From positions 496,001 through 560,000 of the forward strand of contig JADFAD010000006.1 in the NCBI GenBank assembly GCA_015665455.1: a stretch of DNA of 64,000 nucleotides. The letters are read 5' to 3'. Positions 6,931-16,230 of this stretch are shown piece by piece; positions within the stretch are counted from its first letter, which is position 1; every line of letters starts with the position of its first letter. Source of the DNA: Oceanospirillaceae bacterium. GTDB taxonomy: Bacteria > Pseudomonadota > Gammaproteobacteria > Pseudomonadales > Litoribrevibacteraceae. The position numbers and the translations under genes are program-made. The notes under the pieces were generated by a model, which was not told the origin of the DNA, ran no database searches, and saw only the letters and a program-made list of their open reading frames with translations.

Positions 6931-8979
6931 TTATACCTTCTTACGTCGAACAAACAACAGAGGCACTAAAACAAAGATTAAGAACGGCCCAAAAGCACCG
7001 CCATTTGAACTTGGAGACGCTCGATTAGCGCTGAAAGCAGGTTGGTGACTATCAACCCGATTACTCTTCATGCCATTAACTGCGCGCTGTTGTTTTGCTT
7101 GCTGCTCTTTCTCAACACGCTTAGCGTTATTGCGTTCAATGTTATGTTGAGCAAACACCTCTTCACGCACGATGACCATCGAAGTGTACGGCGTTACTAA
7201 ACCGTACTCTTTCGCAATATCAACAATGGCTTGCTTGGTATCCGAATCTTCACCCAAATAATCAATTTTGTTTTGTAAATCTTCGATGGTTGCAAACGCC
7301 CATAAACGCTCTATCTCTGGGTTCAAAACGCTTGTTTCAGGGAAATTAAACTGAGTTTGATACACCTTCTTCTGCCCCGACACTTTACCGCTGATGGAGA
7401 CCTCAGCTGCGCCATCGCCCCAATAGTGACCAAATACAATCAATTGCTGACCTTGATAGAGCGAGCCAATTCTATCTGGCGACATATCCCTAACCTTAAC
7501 CCCATCAATTTCGACATCAATGTCATGAAACGCTTCATGCGTCAGTTTCTCGGTAGCCAACAACAACTTACCCACAATGTCATCGCTGTTCGACACGCTC
7601 ATGGCAAAGCCATTTGATATATTAGTCATTCTATCCAATAACGGACGATTCGCACTGTTCCCCATGACAAAGGTAAATAAGCGCACATCGTGTTTTTCCA
7701 ACAACTTTAAGAACTGTTTCTTCTCCGTAATGCCTACATTCGCTACGCCGTCGGTCACTAAAATAATGGCACTGGAACGATCCGAATCTAAACCTCTAAT
7801 GCCCTTCTCCAAACCCGCATACAGATTCGTACCACCGTTTGGTTGCGTACTCTCAAGTTTTTGCGTGTACTTCAATACATTCTCAGGCGTTGCACTGATA
7901 TAACCACGCGTCAGTTCATGCGAAGCATTATTGAATAACACAACTCGAAAACGGTCATTCGGATTCAGCTTAGCTAACCCCTTCTTCACACCCTCAATTA
8001 AGCTTTGGTATTTCCCCTGCATTGAACCTGACAAATCCAACACAAAGACCCAATCACGACCTTCGTTGATCTCAGACAAATCATCACCCGGTGTGATGGT
8101 CATCATAAAGGTGCCACGACCATTCTTAGATTCTTTATGAGTGATCATATCGATAGTGCCGGGCAAGCCTTTCTGATGACGCCAGTAAACAACGATGTCT
8201 TGATTTAAGTTCTGAACCACCTGAGCATTATTCACCGGTTGAACAGCAGAAGAAGCGCCCCCTTCAATAGCGCTTGATTGGCCATTCGCCATAGAAATCG
8301 ACCACTCCTGATCTGACTTTGAATTTACCACCGTTTGCGGATGCTTGGGTAAACGAACACCGTCGATGGGATACGACGAACGAAGATCAACATTAAAACT
8401 GAAGACCTCAGTCACGGCGTCGTTGTAACTCCAAAACGCCAATTTTTCTTCATCCACACCGCCTTCTTCAAGCGGATAAACATAACTGCCAATGCCCAGA
8501 TCCACGTGAACGGGTTGGATATAAACCAACCGTATTTTGACATCTTGTTTCGGGCGAACAGGATAGACCGAACTTTCAAATGCCTTGTACTCATCTTGCT
8601 CGGTTAATGCGGTTTCACGGCCTTGCGCCTTTTCCTGTTCGTAGACTTCACGGGCTTTCTTTTTCTCTAACACTTCACCTGTCACCGGCTTACCGTAAAT
8701 CCAATACGTGAACTCCCCCACTGAGGCTTTTTCAGGAACAGGAAAGGAATAAATCGCTTCTAAGTGCGTGTCGTTAGGATTAAAAAATACCTGCTCGACG
8801 TAGGTAATCGCGTAACCATCTTCAATCACCACATTGACGTGATGCTCTTTGATGTCCAGAGTATTCAAGTTACCTGACTTTGGGGTCATTAGCCCTGCGG
8901 CTAATGCATTCTGAGTAATAAGTAGAGATGTAAAAATCGAAATACTGAGTGCATTGAGCACTCGCTGTAAGGTTTTCAT
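6931..8979 (-). CDS. VIT and von Willebrand A domain surface protein (sortase-target type)
   Basis: A 682-residue exported protein resembling the marine proteobacterial sortase-target family. It has a signal peptide ending NALAAG (about residue 28), a VIT domain (about residues 38-165), and a VWA domain (about 305-475) with an intact metal-binding motif DLSGSMQG near residue 315. A low-complexity stretch precedes the C-terminal tail, which has the pattern SSNGGAFG, then a hydrophobic helix, then RRKK. That tail looks like a GlyGly-CTERM or LPXTG-like sorting signal, implying processing and surface anchoring by a rhomboid-type protease or sortase. No such enzyme is in the window. It appears monocistronic and ends at a strong terminator. 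Confidence 0.88.
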   Translation of the reverse strand: MKTLQRVLNALSISIFTSLLITQNALAAGLMTPKSGNLNTLDIKEHHVNVVIEDGYAITYVEQVFFNPNDTHLEAIYSFPVPEKASVGEFTYWIYGKPVTGEVLEKKKAREVYEQEKAQGRETALTEQDEYKAFESSVYPVRPKQDVKIRLVYIQPVHVDLGIGSYVYPLEEGGVDEEKLAFWSYNDAVTEVFSFNVDLRSSYPIDGVRLPKHPQTVVNSKSDQEWSISMANGQSSAIEGGASSAVQPVNNAQVVQNLNQDIVVYWRHQKGLPGTIDMITHKESKNGRGTFMMTITPGDDLSEINEGRDWVFVLDLSGSMQGKYQSLIEGVKKGLAKLNPNDRFRVVLFNNASHELTRGYISATPENVLKYTQKLESTQPNGGTNLYAGLEKGIRGLDSDRSSAIILVTDGVANVGITEKKQFLKLLEKHDVRLFTFVMGNSANRPLLDRMTNISNGFAMSVSNSDDIVGKLLLATEKLTHEAFHDIDVEIDGVKVRDMSPDRIGSLYQGQQLIVFGHYWGDGAAEVSISGKVSGQKKVYQTQFNFPETSVLNPEIERLWAFATIEDLQNKIDYLGEDSDTKQAIVDIAKEYGLVTPYTSMVIVREEVFAQHNIERNNAKRVEKEQQAKQQRAVNGMKSNRVDSHQPAFSANRASPSSNGGAFGPFLIFVLVPLLFVRRKKV

Positions 8980-9176
8980 GCCTGTCTCCTTTCTCTTCCT
9001 AAGAGGTTTGAGAGAATTAATTGAACAGACGTGACATTAGACCTAAGTAGTATTTTTAATAACCAAAACAAGAAAGGTGGAGAAACAAGAAACCAAAGGT
9101 ATTATTTATTAATACTGATTTTATCACCACCTCTATCAGGAATTAATATCCTAAGACAACATGATAAATTACGTTA

Positions 9177-10064
9177 CTAAATCTCACCTTCGTAGAAATC
9201 TGCTTCAACAGAAGGCTGCGGTTCAAACTCGCCATAAACCAACCATTCAGGCACATAAGGTGATTTTTTCGGCAGCTTAAACCCTTTTTGGTCGTACATA
9301 AGGGAGGAAACCGCAGTAATAGGAAATGAAATCCAACCATCATGCTCTTCACTTAATCGCTTATTGGACGACCAATACTCCTTATGACTTGCCACCGCCT
9401 TAATCCATGATTGATGATAAGTTTCTTCATCCACACGGGTCATGACCATTGTTAACAAGTCAGAAAATGGCATTAAAATATTATAAACATAGGCCGCTTC
9501 AGTATCTGTAAGGTACTTTTGATCAGACTTATTCATCACGTTCATAACAAGATTTTTTAGATTTTTATCACCAGCGAAAACACCGATGATCATATCCATC
9601 AAAGCATCATCAAAAGTATTATTTCCCATTGGTACTTTTTTAAACCAGGTTTTATCTATCTGGCAAATGCGTTTAATCGCAGAATGATCTTTAAACAAAA
9701 CAGCTACACATAAATGCCTAAGCCAATAATAGAATCGAAAATTATCTGAACTAAACTGGCCTTGTGCATTGTAAATTTTTTCATCAATGGAGAACTTTAT
9801 AACCTTCCCTTCAGTCGTCACAAATCGAAAATGTGCAACACCAGTTTGATGCATCCAATATAAATATTTGGTCAGATCTTTCTTTTCTGCACCTGAAAGG
9901 TACTGATAACAAAAAACGTTACCAGCTTCTTTATTGCTAGCATAAAGATAGTGGATCGGTGACTCTTCAATCTTTTCACCAATATAACTTTCCCAAATTC
10001 TTAAAAAACAATTAAAATTTCTTTCAAAAACAAATAATTGCATTTTCGGAGGATGCTTAGCCAT
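9177..10064 (-). CDS. Imm49-like immunity protein (orphan)
   Basis: A 295-residue cytoplasmic, all-helical protein. The C-terminal pattern (EYWSSNKR, then DGWISFPITAVSSLMYDQKGF, then SPYVPEWLVYG) matches my memory of the Imm49 family, immunity proteins that protect against polymorphic toxins. No toxin gene, Rhs element or secretion gene is adjacent, so it would be an orphan that could guard against a neighbour's toxin or be a relic. Local base composition looks more AT-rich than the flanking rsuA and VIT genes, which would fit horizontal transfer. Family assignment is by motif only. Confidence 0.65.
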   Translation of the reverse strand: MAKHPPKMQLFVFERNFNCFLRIWESYIGEKIEESPIHYLYASNKEAGNVFCYQYLSGAEKKDLTKYLYWMHQTGVAHFRFVTTEGKVIKFSIDEKIYNAQGQFSSDNFRFYYWLRHLCVAVLFKDHSAIKRICQIDKTWFKKVPMGNNTFDDALMDMIIGVFAGDKNLKNLVMNVMNKSDQKYLTDTEAAYVYNILMPFSDLLTMVMTRVDEETYHQSWIKAVASHKEYWSSNKRLSEEHDGWISFPITAVSSLMYDQKGFKLPKKSPYVPEWLVYGEFEPQPSVEADFYEGEI

Positions 10065-10110
10065 TTCTTACCTCTAAATTCAAATCTAATTAATTTCAGT
10101 TTTAAGCCCA

Positions 10111-10827
10111 TTAAACATGACAACGTAAAACCTCAAGGTCTTCAATATTCAAATCCCTACTCTCCCCTGGCATCAACGCTTCATCCAACACCAAGCCACC
10201 AATAGACACTCGGTGCAGCCCCACAACCGGGTTTCTGAATCGGCCAAACATACGTTTAATTTGGTGATAACGCCCTTCCACCAAACTGACTTCTGCAACA
10301 TGATCAGAGATGATCTTCAGTTCGGCAGGTAACGTAGTGATGTCTTCAAAGGGAAAATACATGCCTTCAGCAAAGGCCGATATGTACTCTTCAGACATGG
10401 GGTTTTCCAGAGTTACCCGATACAGCTTGGGGACTTTATGTTCCGGCGACATGAGTCTACGAGACCAACGACTATCGTTGGTGAGCAACAGTAAACCCGA
10501 AGAGTTTAGATCCAGTCGGCCTACGATATGCAAGTCGTGTTTATCTGCCCGATCCAACAGATCAATCACAGTTTTATGTTGATCGTCTTTAGTGGCACTG
10601 ACTACACCAACAGGCTTATTCATCATCACGTAGCTGGGTGATTTATTCTGCAACTCTCGGCCATCACACACCACATGAGTGAAATCATCAATCACCCACT
10701 GAATATCATTAGCGATCTCGCCGTCCACCAGCACGCGTTTTTGAGCCAACAACAAACGAACGTCTTTCTTGTTAATACCCAGTTGAGCGCTTAAATAGCG
10801 GTCTAAACGAATGCGTTTGGATTCCAT
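10111..10827 (-). CDS. rsuA: 16S rRNA pseudouridine synthase, RsuA family
   Basis: A 238-residue enzyme with an N-terminal S4 RNA-binding domain (about residues 5-50, IRLDRYLSAQLGINKKDV) and an RsuA/RluB/E/F catalytic domain. The catalytic aspartate is Asp106 in GRLDLNSSGLLLLTND. KPVGVVS and HQIKRMFGRFRNPV are further family motifs. RsuA makes pseudouridine 516 in 16S rRNA. The S4 domain and length of about 230-240 favour RsuA over RluE (shorter, no S4) and RluB/F (longer). It is followed upstream by a small conserved gene on the same strand. Confidence 0.85.
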   Translation of the reverse strand: MESKRIRLDRYLSAQLGINKKDVRLLLAQKRVLVDGEIANDIQWVIDDFTHVVCDGRELQNKSPSYVMMNKPVGVVSATKDDQHKTVIDLLDRADKHDLHIVGRLDLNSSGLLLLTNDSRWSRRLMSPEHKVPKLYRVTLENPMSEEYISAFAEGMYFPFEDITTLPAELKIISDHVAEVSLVEGRYHQIKRMFGRFRNPVVGLHRVSIGGLVLDEALMPGESRDLNIEDLEVLRCHV

Positions 10828-10851
10828 GAACTACCTATCGATATTGAATAT

Positions 10852-11187
10852 TTAAAGTCGGTGCTGCCATTTGCCCTTGTGCTCAATCTGACACGCTTCT
10901 TCCGAGTCAAATCGCACCAAGTTCTCACCTTTAATCCCAATATTAAGCGCAAACAATTCATCTTGTATAAGATCTACAAGGTAGTGATCTCGGCCTGCCT
11001 CCATCGCTTTACGGTATGCCTCTTTCGTGTCAAAGACACAGGTAACCACCAAACTCTGAGGAAACTTATCGTAGTTCACCACGTGCGTTAACCATTGAAA
11101 ACCATCGACTTCTTCCAAAGCAATTTCACACACGACGGTAAGCGCTTTACGTATTTGATTATCTAATTTCTTATCGGTTTTTCTCAT
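10852..11187 (-). CDS. Conserved small protein of unknown function
   Basis: A 111-residue protein starting MRKTDKKLDNQIRK and containing FQWLTHVVNYDKFP and a C-terminal EEACQIEHKGKWQHRL. I recall very similar proteins in other marine gammaproteobacteria, sometimes labelled Fis family regulators, but I see no helix-turn-helix here. No signal peptide or membrane segment is present. It is 24 bp upstream of rsuA on the same strand and 12 bp downstream of a membrane-protein gene, so all three may share a transcript. Function unknown. Confidence 0.65.
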   Translation of the reverse strand: MRKTDKKLDNQIRKALTVVCEIALEEVDGFQWLTHVVNYDKFPQSLVVTCVFDTKEAYRKAMEAGRDHYLVDLIQDELFALNIGIKGENLVRFDSEEACQIEHKGKWQHRL

Positions 11188-11199
11188 AAACTTCTTTAC

Positions 11200-12027
11200 T
11201 CAAGAGCGCTCAACGTTCAGCGATTTTATGTCTCTTAATCGCTGATTAATAAAATAAAATATCAGTAAATATAAGGTCGCAAAACCAAACGAAACGAAGG
11301 TGCCGAGAGGTATGCCCAGTGTCGGATAAGTAAAAGACACAGAAATCACGTAGGTCATCAATGCCCCTATGCCTAAGGGGTAGTTTTTAATGATGGTATG
11401 TGCCTGAGTAGGACCATACGTTGAATGCATGATGACCAAAAATGGAAACAAGGTAACAGGAAACGCAGCCAAGATACCCGCCAAACTCGAGCCAGCCCAT
11501 TCAGCAACCCCCGTTATTAACAGCACCATCCCCGCAGCAGCGAAAGATCGAATCAAAAGCACCCAATGGGTAAAACGAACCTTGGCGGTGACCACTGTGT
11601 TTTGAATGGGTCTAAACAAAAAAGAGAACACAATAATGGCTATCAAACACAGCACTAACCCACTGACTAAACCCAAAGGCTGTAGACTCAAACCGAATCC
11701 GACCAACAAAAACATCGACACAGAAACAATGACTGAAATACATACACTGATGGGGAGCGATACATGACAAGTCAGGCGTGAAGCATGGTAATAACCAAAA
11801 ACCAAGGTTAACGAGGCAGCCAATCCAGATAAAGTAAAAACGGAAGCCTGAGTGGCAAAATCAACACCGTTTTCGATGCCCATAAAAAACAATGAAACGG
11901 CCGTACCCAATGGGTAACCGGAGAGAATACCCGCAACTTTTGGGCTCACCCGTTCAGCAATGGCCGACAACCCAACCACAACCAAGATGGACACCGCAAT
12001 TTTAGCAACAAATAACAACTCAACCAT
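11200..12027 (-). CDS. Multi-pass membrane protein, unknown function
   Basis: A 275-residue hydrophobic protein with about eight to nine transmembrane segments. It has internal two-fold similarity: VAGILSGYPLGTAVSLFF near residue 30 and LAGILAAFPVTLFPFLV near residue 180. Such an inverted or tandem repeat is common in transporters and GlpM-like membrane proteins. I use ATG 12027; an in-frame TTG 33 bp upstream is less likely. Transport substrate cannot be judged. Confidence 0.65.
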   Translation of the reverse strand: MVELLFVAKIAVSILVVVGLSAIAERVSPKVAGILSGYPLGTAVSLFFMGIENGVDFATQASVFTLSGLAASLTLVFGYYHASRLTCHVSLPISVCISVIVSVSMFLLVGFGLSLQPLGLVSGLVLCLIAIIVFSFLFRPIQNTVVTAKVRFTHWVLLIRSFAAAGMVLLITGVAEWAGSSLAGILAAFPVTLFPFLVIMHSTYGPTQAHTIIKNYPLGIGALMTYVISVSFTYPTLGIPLGTFVSFGFATLYLLIFYFINQRLRDIKSLNVERS

Positions 12028-12123
12028 GATCAACAACCCAAAAGTAAACCACTGGCCCAACCTTTGGCCATACCGGAAACCGACGCATGATAATCGGTTT
12101 TCTTAATCACTTCATATCTATGT

Positions 12124-12594
12124 TTACCAAATTTTCACCACAGAATGCATAGCCAATGCAATACTGGAGATTAACCCTGTGTCATAAGCGATGTTACGCC
12201 ACGGCTGCAAAGCCATCATAAAAAACACAGTGTGGAGAATGCGACTGATGGTGAAGACAGAAAAATAAACTATGCCCCAATCCGTATCCCCACCAACCAA
12301 CACAAAACCTAAGCCCAGAATCAAAAACATCGGAATATTTTCAAGATCATTCCGCCAACAACCAGCAGCTCGGGCCACCATAGGGTGATCTTCCGAACAA
12401 CTTTCCACAGGCTTGCCAATCAGTTTACTGAACGCTGTAGCGTCTTCAGGATTTACAAACCGTTGATATTTCATGCGGTAAAACCCTTGAATCAACGAAT
12501 TCCCACTCATTTTCAAGAACAAGACGGCCGCACACAGAACCCAATACTTTAGCAATGCGTCATTCAATACCAGCTCATTCAGTAATTGATTCAT
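12124..12594 (-). CDS. MAPEG family membrane protein
   Basis: A 156-residue protein of the MAPEG superfamily (membrane-associated eicosanoid/glutathione metabolism). It has four hydrophobic segments and the signature VARAAGCWRNDLENIPMFL, matching the family pattern ERxxRAhxNxxEN. MAPEG proteins are trimeric inner-membrane enzymes, often glutathione transferases or peroxidases. An ATG at 12624 is in frame, but a T-run terminator for the vanZ/creD operon sits directly against it. ATG 12594 has AAGGA upstream and is the better start. A second MAPEG protein lies at 19383. Confidence 0.78.
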   Translation of the reverse strand: MNQLLNELVLNDALLKYWVLCAAVLFLKMSGNSLIQGFYRMKYQRFVNPEDATAFSKLIGKPVESCSEDHPMVARAAGCWRNDLENIPMFLILGLGFVLVGGDTDWGIVYFSVFTISRILHTVFFMMALQPWRNIAYDTGLISSIALAMHSVVKIW

Positions 12595-12624
12595 CAAAAC
12601 CATCCTTGAGGGGTTATTATTCAT

Positions 12625-12661
12625 AAAAAAACGACAAAATACCTTACGATACTTTGTCGTT
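12625..12661 (-). terminator. Intrinsic terminator of the cre operon
   Basis: Reading the minus strand, AACGACAAA pairs with TTTGTCGTT (12653-12661 and 12630-12638), followed at once by a run of T. It lies downstream of vanZ and directly before the first in-frame ATG of the MAPEG gene. Confidence 0.8.
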
Positions 12662-12752
12662 CATTCCGAAGACTATTTTTGATAACACATACAATCGTCT
12701 TAATCCTTACGGCTCTGACGATGTATCTAACTCAACGTATTTCACCTTCGCC

Positions 12753-13160
12753 TTACCTTCTAGCCTTCGCTTTCGCCTCACTTTTTCGCTCTCCATGTTG
12801 ATAATACGTTAAATACAATAAGGTGAAGCCAAACACACCAATAACGTCCGCTAACAAATCCGTTAAATCAAACGTACGATGAGGAAAATACAGTTGAGTC
12901 AGTTCTTCTCCCAAAGCAAACAACAAGACCAGCAATGCGCCTAACTGAATGTCCCAACGTACCACTCGAACACTGCGTCCGTGTAATGCATGATTGATCA
13001 AAAAGGCCAACACACCAAAGAGCAGAGCATGACCAAGCTTATCGCCGTAAGGCAGAGTCCGGACAACATCAAAAAAGACATTATCCTGACCTTGATCTGC
13101 TTGAACAATGGCCCAGCAGATAAACACAAAGAACAACACTGCAGGCCCAACGCGTTTCAT
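12753..13160 (-). CDS. VanZ-like membrane protein
   Basis: A 135-residue protein with four predicted transmembrane segments and the VanZ-like features YGDKLGHALLFGVLAF and LFALGEELTQLYFPHRTFDLTD in two pieces around residues 38-110. VanZ-like proteins are small inner-membrane proteins linked in some bacteria to glycopeptide resistance or cell-envelope stability; most members have no proven role. Its ATG overlaps the creD stop by 4 bp (ATGA), so it is translationally coupled to creD and is the last gene of the cre operon. A strong terminator follows. Confidence 0.8.
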   Translation of the reverse strand: MKRVGPAVLFFVFICWAIVQADQGQDNVFFDVVRTLPYGDKLGHALLFGVLAFLINHALHGRSVRVVRWDIQLGALLVLLFALGEELTQLYFPHRTFDLTDLLADVIGVFGFTLLYLTYYQHGERKSEAKAKARR

Positions 13161-14575
13161 TCGTCGACCTTCTTTTCGTCAACGGCTACTTGATCAGCGG
13201 ATTGCTTTAGCGGACCAGCAGAAAACGCTGTCGTTTGTGCTTTATTCACTTCGTACCAATCGATATTACGCGTACTGATCATAACCACCAATAGCGCCAC
13301 AAACGTTAAGAATGCCCCCATCAACAATGCAAAGTCCTCAGCACTGATGATCACAAACAACACGCCGTACAGTAGCAATAACAACGACGAAAACACTAAC
13401 GCCTGTTTAAAACCTCGCAAAACATAACGCAAATAAAAGAGCAGTAAACTGGCACAACAAATAGTGGCGATAAGATAAGACAAAGCAAACTCTAAATGCT
13501 CAGAAAGTGACACCAGCAACAGATAAAAAACGGCAATGGCAAATCCCACTAACGTGTACTGAATCGCATGAATGGGCAGTTTACGTATTACTTCAAAAAT
13601 AAAAAATGCGATGAAGCTTAAGCCAATGAACAAAATCCCATATTTAACCGAACGCTCAGATTGAAGATACACATCCACCGTTTCTATGTGCTTCACACCA
13701 AAATTACTGGCAAACAACTCATTGCAATTCCCCTGTTCACATTGTTTAACTTTATCGGCAATGTTGCTGGCAAAGGAGGTAACCTTCCACTCTGCATCGT
13801 AGCCGCTATCCTCAATGGTTCGTGAAGACGGTAAAAACATCCCGGTAAACTTAGGATGAGGCCAATCGGATGCAACGTTCACTACCGCTTCCTGCCCAAC
13901 AGGAACAAAAGACACCATTTCCATGCCACGAAACTCTAACTGAAAATCAAACTCAACGTCCTTAGAAAGCGAACGGTTAAACTTGGGTAAAAACGCATGA
14001 ATGCCATTATTATTTGCTGTCAGTTTACTGCCTGGTTTGAACGGTAAGTCCTTACCCATCCAATTCAGATCCGGAATACTATTAATCCCTCTTGGGTCAG
14101 AGACTGTAGCTGAAAGATAGGGAGAATAAACAGTGACGCGACCGGCACTGTGATTAATACTGTCCATCGTATTGTTGATCAGTTGATGATCCACTACCCC
14201 ACTGATGGCCAGTTGAGACGTATACACCGGGACTTTATAAATCCCTTTGAAGCGAATGTCGTTCGAGATTTTTGCCTCTACTTTAATATTTTCCGGCAGT
14301 AGAAACTTCTTTCTTGAAACCTTCGTTACCTTCACCGTTTTTTCGGTTTTGTCTTTATTCCAAACGTCCTTTTTCGTTTCAACCGAATAAGGTATGACAA
14401 TCAACGGCCCCATGATCTGCTGACTCCCAGTCCAGCTTCTGGCCACACTGTCTTTGGCTTCGAGTAGATAGTTATACCGCTCGGAAATTTTGTCTGAGAT
14501 CATTGCCAATGGTATCAGCAATATGAGTGCGATTAGGCCAATTACGGCCACTTTGATGGTGAGTGTCTTTTGCAT
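13157..14575 (-). CDS. creD: Cell envelope integrity protein CreD
   Basis: A 472-residue inner-membrane protein of the CreD family. There is one transmembrane helix at residues 5-25, a large periplasmic region (about 30-305), and five to six helices at about 305-445. Family-typical points are ISDKISERYNYL after the first helix and PIHAIQYTLVGFAIAVFYLL in the membrane part. In E. coli and Pseudomonas, creD is induced by the CreBC two-component system and affects envelope integrity and beta-lactam or colicin tolerance. It lies about 200 bp downstream of creC, a gap holding a long palindrome, so it may have its own promoter. It is coupled to vanZ downstream. Confidence 0.9.
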   Translation of the reverse strand: MQKTLTIKVAVIGLIALILLIPLAMISDKISERYNYLLEAKDSVARSWTGSQQIMGPLIVIPYSVETKKDVWNKDKTEKTVKVTKVSRKKFLLPENIKVEAKISNDIRFKGIYKVPVYTSQLAISGVVDHQLINNTMDSINHSAGRVTVYSPYLSATVSDPRGINSIPDLNWMGKDLPFKPGSKLTANNNGIHAFLPKFNRSLSKDVEFDFQLEFRGMEMVSFVPVGQEAVVNVASDWPHPKFTGMFLPSSRTIEDSGYDAEWKVTSFASNIADKVKQCEQGNCNELFASNFGVKHIETVDVYLQSERSVKYGILFIGLSFIAFFIFEVIRKLPIHAIQYTLVGFAIAVFYLLLVSLSEHLEFALSYLIATICCASLLLFYLRYVLRGFKQALVFSSLLLLLYGVLFVIISAEDFALLMGAFLTFVALLVVMISTRNIDWYEVNKAQTTAFSAGPLKQSADQVAVDEKKVDE

Positions 14576-14580
14576 GATCT

Positions 14581-14652
14581 AGCCCCTATAACGTGTTTTA
14601 AATGCGTATTCCTGATCGATTAGGAATCCAAGATAAAACACCTATATGGGCT
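14581..14652. repeat. 72-bp nested palindrome between creC and creD
   Basis: Outer arms 14581-14600 and 14634-14652 pair through AGCCC, TATA and GTGTTTTA with TAAAACAC, TATA and GGGCT, with a few mismatches. Inside them ATTCCT...AGGAAT forms a second hairpin. It could be an mRNA structure separating creC from creD, or a dispersed repeat. I saw no other copy in the window. Confidence 0.55.
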
Positions 14653-14772
14653 GAATATGAGCTTTATGTGGGGATTGTGAGGAAGGCGAAATTTAGAACT
14701 CGGCCTATGGACTCATGGTCATCTTGAATGGAAATCTTCTTTCTCACTGGACTGCCCATATTCGTATCCACA

Positions 14773-16230
14773 TCAGTGCCCACAAGGCAGTGCCAAGGTC
14801 GCTTTCACGCCACCTTCCTCTTGATTCTTCAAAGTAACTTGACCGTGATGAAGCTCAGCAATTTGCTTAACAAAGCAAAGTCCCAAACCAGAGCTTTTCT
14901 TCTGTGTGTACGGCCGAGCCAAGGAATAAAACCGATCAAATATTTTATCCAACGCGTATTCAGGAATCCCTTCTCCCTGGTCTTGAATAATCACGTTAAA
15001 CACATCGATATTCGGTGAACCGTTTACACCAACGTCATGTCTCTTAATACCCACAAAAATAACGCCACCTTGCGGGCTGAAATCCATCGCATTTTGTAGC
15101 AAATTATCGAGGGCTTGAATGAGGAGAAATTGATCCCCTTGAACGAGTGCCGTTGACGGTAAATCCAACTCAAAAGAAAGCGCCTTTTCTTTCAAAAGTA
15201 TCGATTTACTTTCCACTAAGTTTTGAACAATCGAGATTAAATCCAGCGACTGAACGGAATCCAATGATTCCCGTTTTTCCACCGACGCCAAATCCAAAAG
15301 ACGATTAATCAACTCATCAATGCGTTCGGCTTCATTTTCAATGTTCAACATAAACCGAATTAGATCTTCGGCGGGCATATTCGGATGAACAATTTCAGCA
15401 GCCCCCCGAATTGCAGAGACAGGGCTCTTTAATTCGTGTGTCAGTGCATGAACGTACTTTTCAACGTACTCTTTGCCTTCTAATTGGCGGCGCATGTTAT
15501 CAATCGAACTGGCCAATTTAGCCAACTCACTTTCTCGTACATTGGGTACCGTCACTCGCTCGCCTGTGGCGGCTTTATCTGCATAGCGCGCTAACGTACG
15601 AATGGAACGCGTCAACCAAAACGACAACGCACTCCCCATGACCAAAGAAAGTACAATCAACCACAGTCCACGCTGCTCCATTTTATCGCGTGCTAAATCA
15701 ATGAACGGCTGTACTGAATGATTCGGTTTAGCAACGGTCAGTACGCCAACAATTTCATCCCCATTTCTGATGGGCGCTGCCACATGCATGACCGTACTTA
15801 ATTCATCCGTTGGATCTAATTTAGTACTGCGTGCTCCGTATTCTCCGCGCAGCGTTAAATACACGTCGTTCCATTGAGAATAATCTTGGCCGACGGCTGT
15901 TTGATCTGAATCGTATCGAACAATGCCTTGGGCATCGGTGATGTAGACTCGAATGGCACTGGTGGGCTTATCCACCGAAAATATCTTAGCTCGATAAGAC
16001 CGAGACAAGAAGCGATCCATACTGGCTGCGAAATTCTGTTGACCGACCTGATTTGAAATTAACTCATCCGCCACCAGTTCAGCCAACACATTCGACATAT
16101 CCACTAAGGTATCTTCCGTGGATTGACGAACACCCGGTCGAAGTTCCGACATAAACACATTCAACAACAGGTAAGAAGCCACACCAACGATGAGAAAGTA
16201 AGCAAAGAAAATTCTAAGATTGAGGCTCAT
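14773..16230 (-). CDS. creC: Two-component sensor histidine kinase CreC
   Basis: A 485-residue membrane kinase. It has transmembrane helices at about residues 7-27 and 189-207, with a periplasmic CHASE/Cache-like sensor between them. A HAMP-like linker follows (about 208-255). The phosphoacceptor is His265 in HALTHELKSPVSAIRG, and the ATP-binding domain has the N box LIQALDNLLQNAMDFSP and G boxes QDQGEGIPEYALDKIFDRF. These match CreC, including the HELKSP motif shared with E. coli. It overlaps creB by 4 bp, so the kinase is translationally coupled to its response regulator. Confidence 0.9.
   Translation of the reverse strand: MSLNLRIFFAYFLIVGVASYLLLNVFMSELRPGVRQSTEDTLVDMSNVLAELVADELISNQVGQQNFAASMDRFLSRSYRAKIFSVDKPTSAIRVYITDAQGIVRYDSDQTAVGQDYSQWNDVYLTLRGEYGARSTKLDPTDELSTVMHVAAPIRNGDEIVGVLTVAKPNHSVQPFIDLARDKMEQRGLWLIVLSLVMGSALSFWLTRSIRTLARYADKAATGERVTVPNVRESELAKLASSIDNMRRQLEGKEYVEKYVHALTHELKSPVSAIRGAAEIVHPNMPAEDLIRFMLNIENEAERIDELINRLLDLASVEKRESLDSVQSLDLISIVQNLVESKSILLKEKALSFELDLPSTALVQGDQFLLIQALDNLLQNAMDFSPQGGVIFVGIKRHDVGVNGSPNIDVFNVIIQDQGEGIPEYALDKIFDRFYSLARPYTQKKSSGLGLCFVKQIAELHHGQVTLKNQEEGGVKATLALPCGH

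Noticed and set aside
14576-14772. CreB binding tag before creD
   Set aside because: No TTCAC-N6-TTCAC or its complement is present in this gap.
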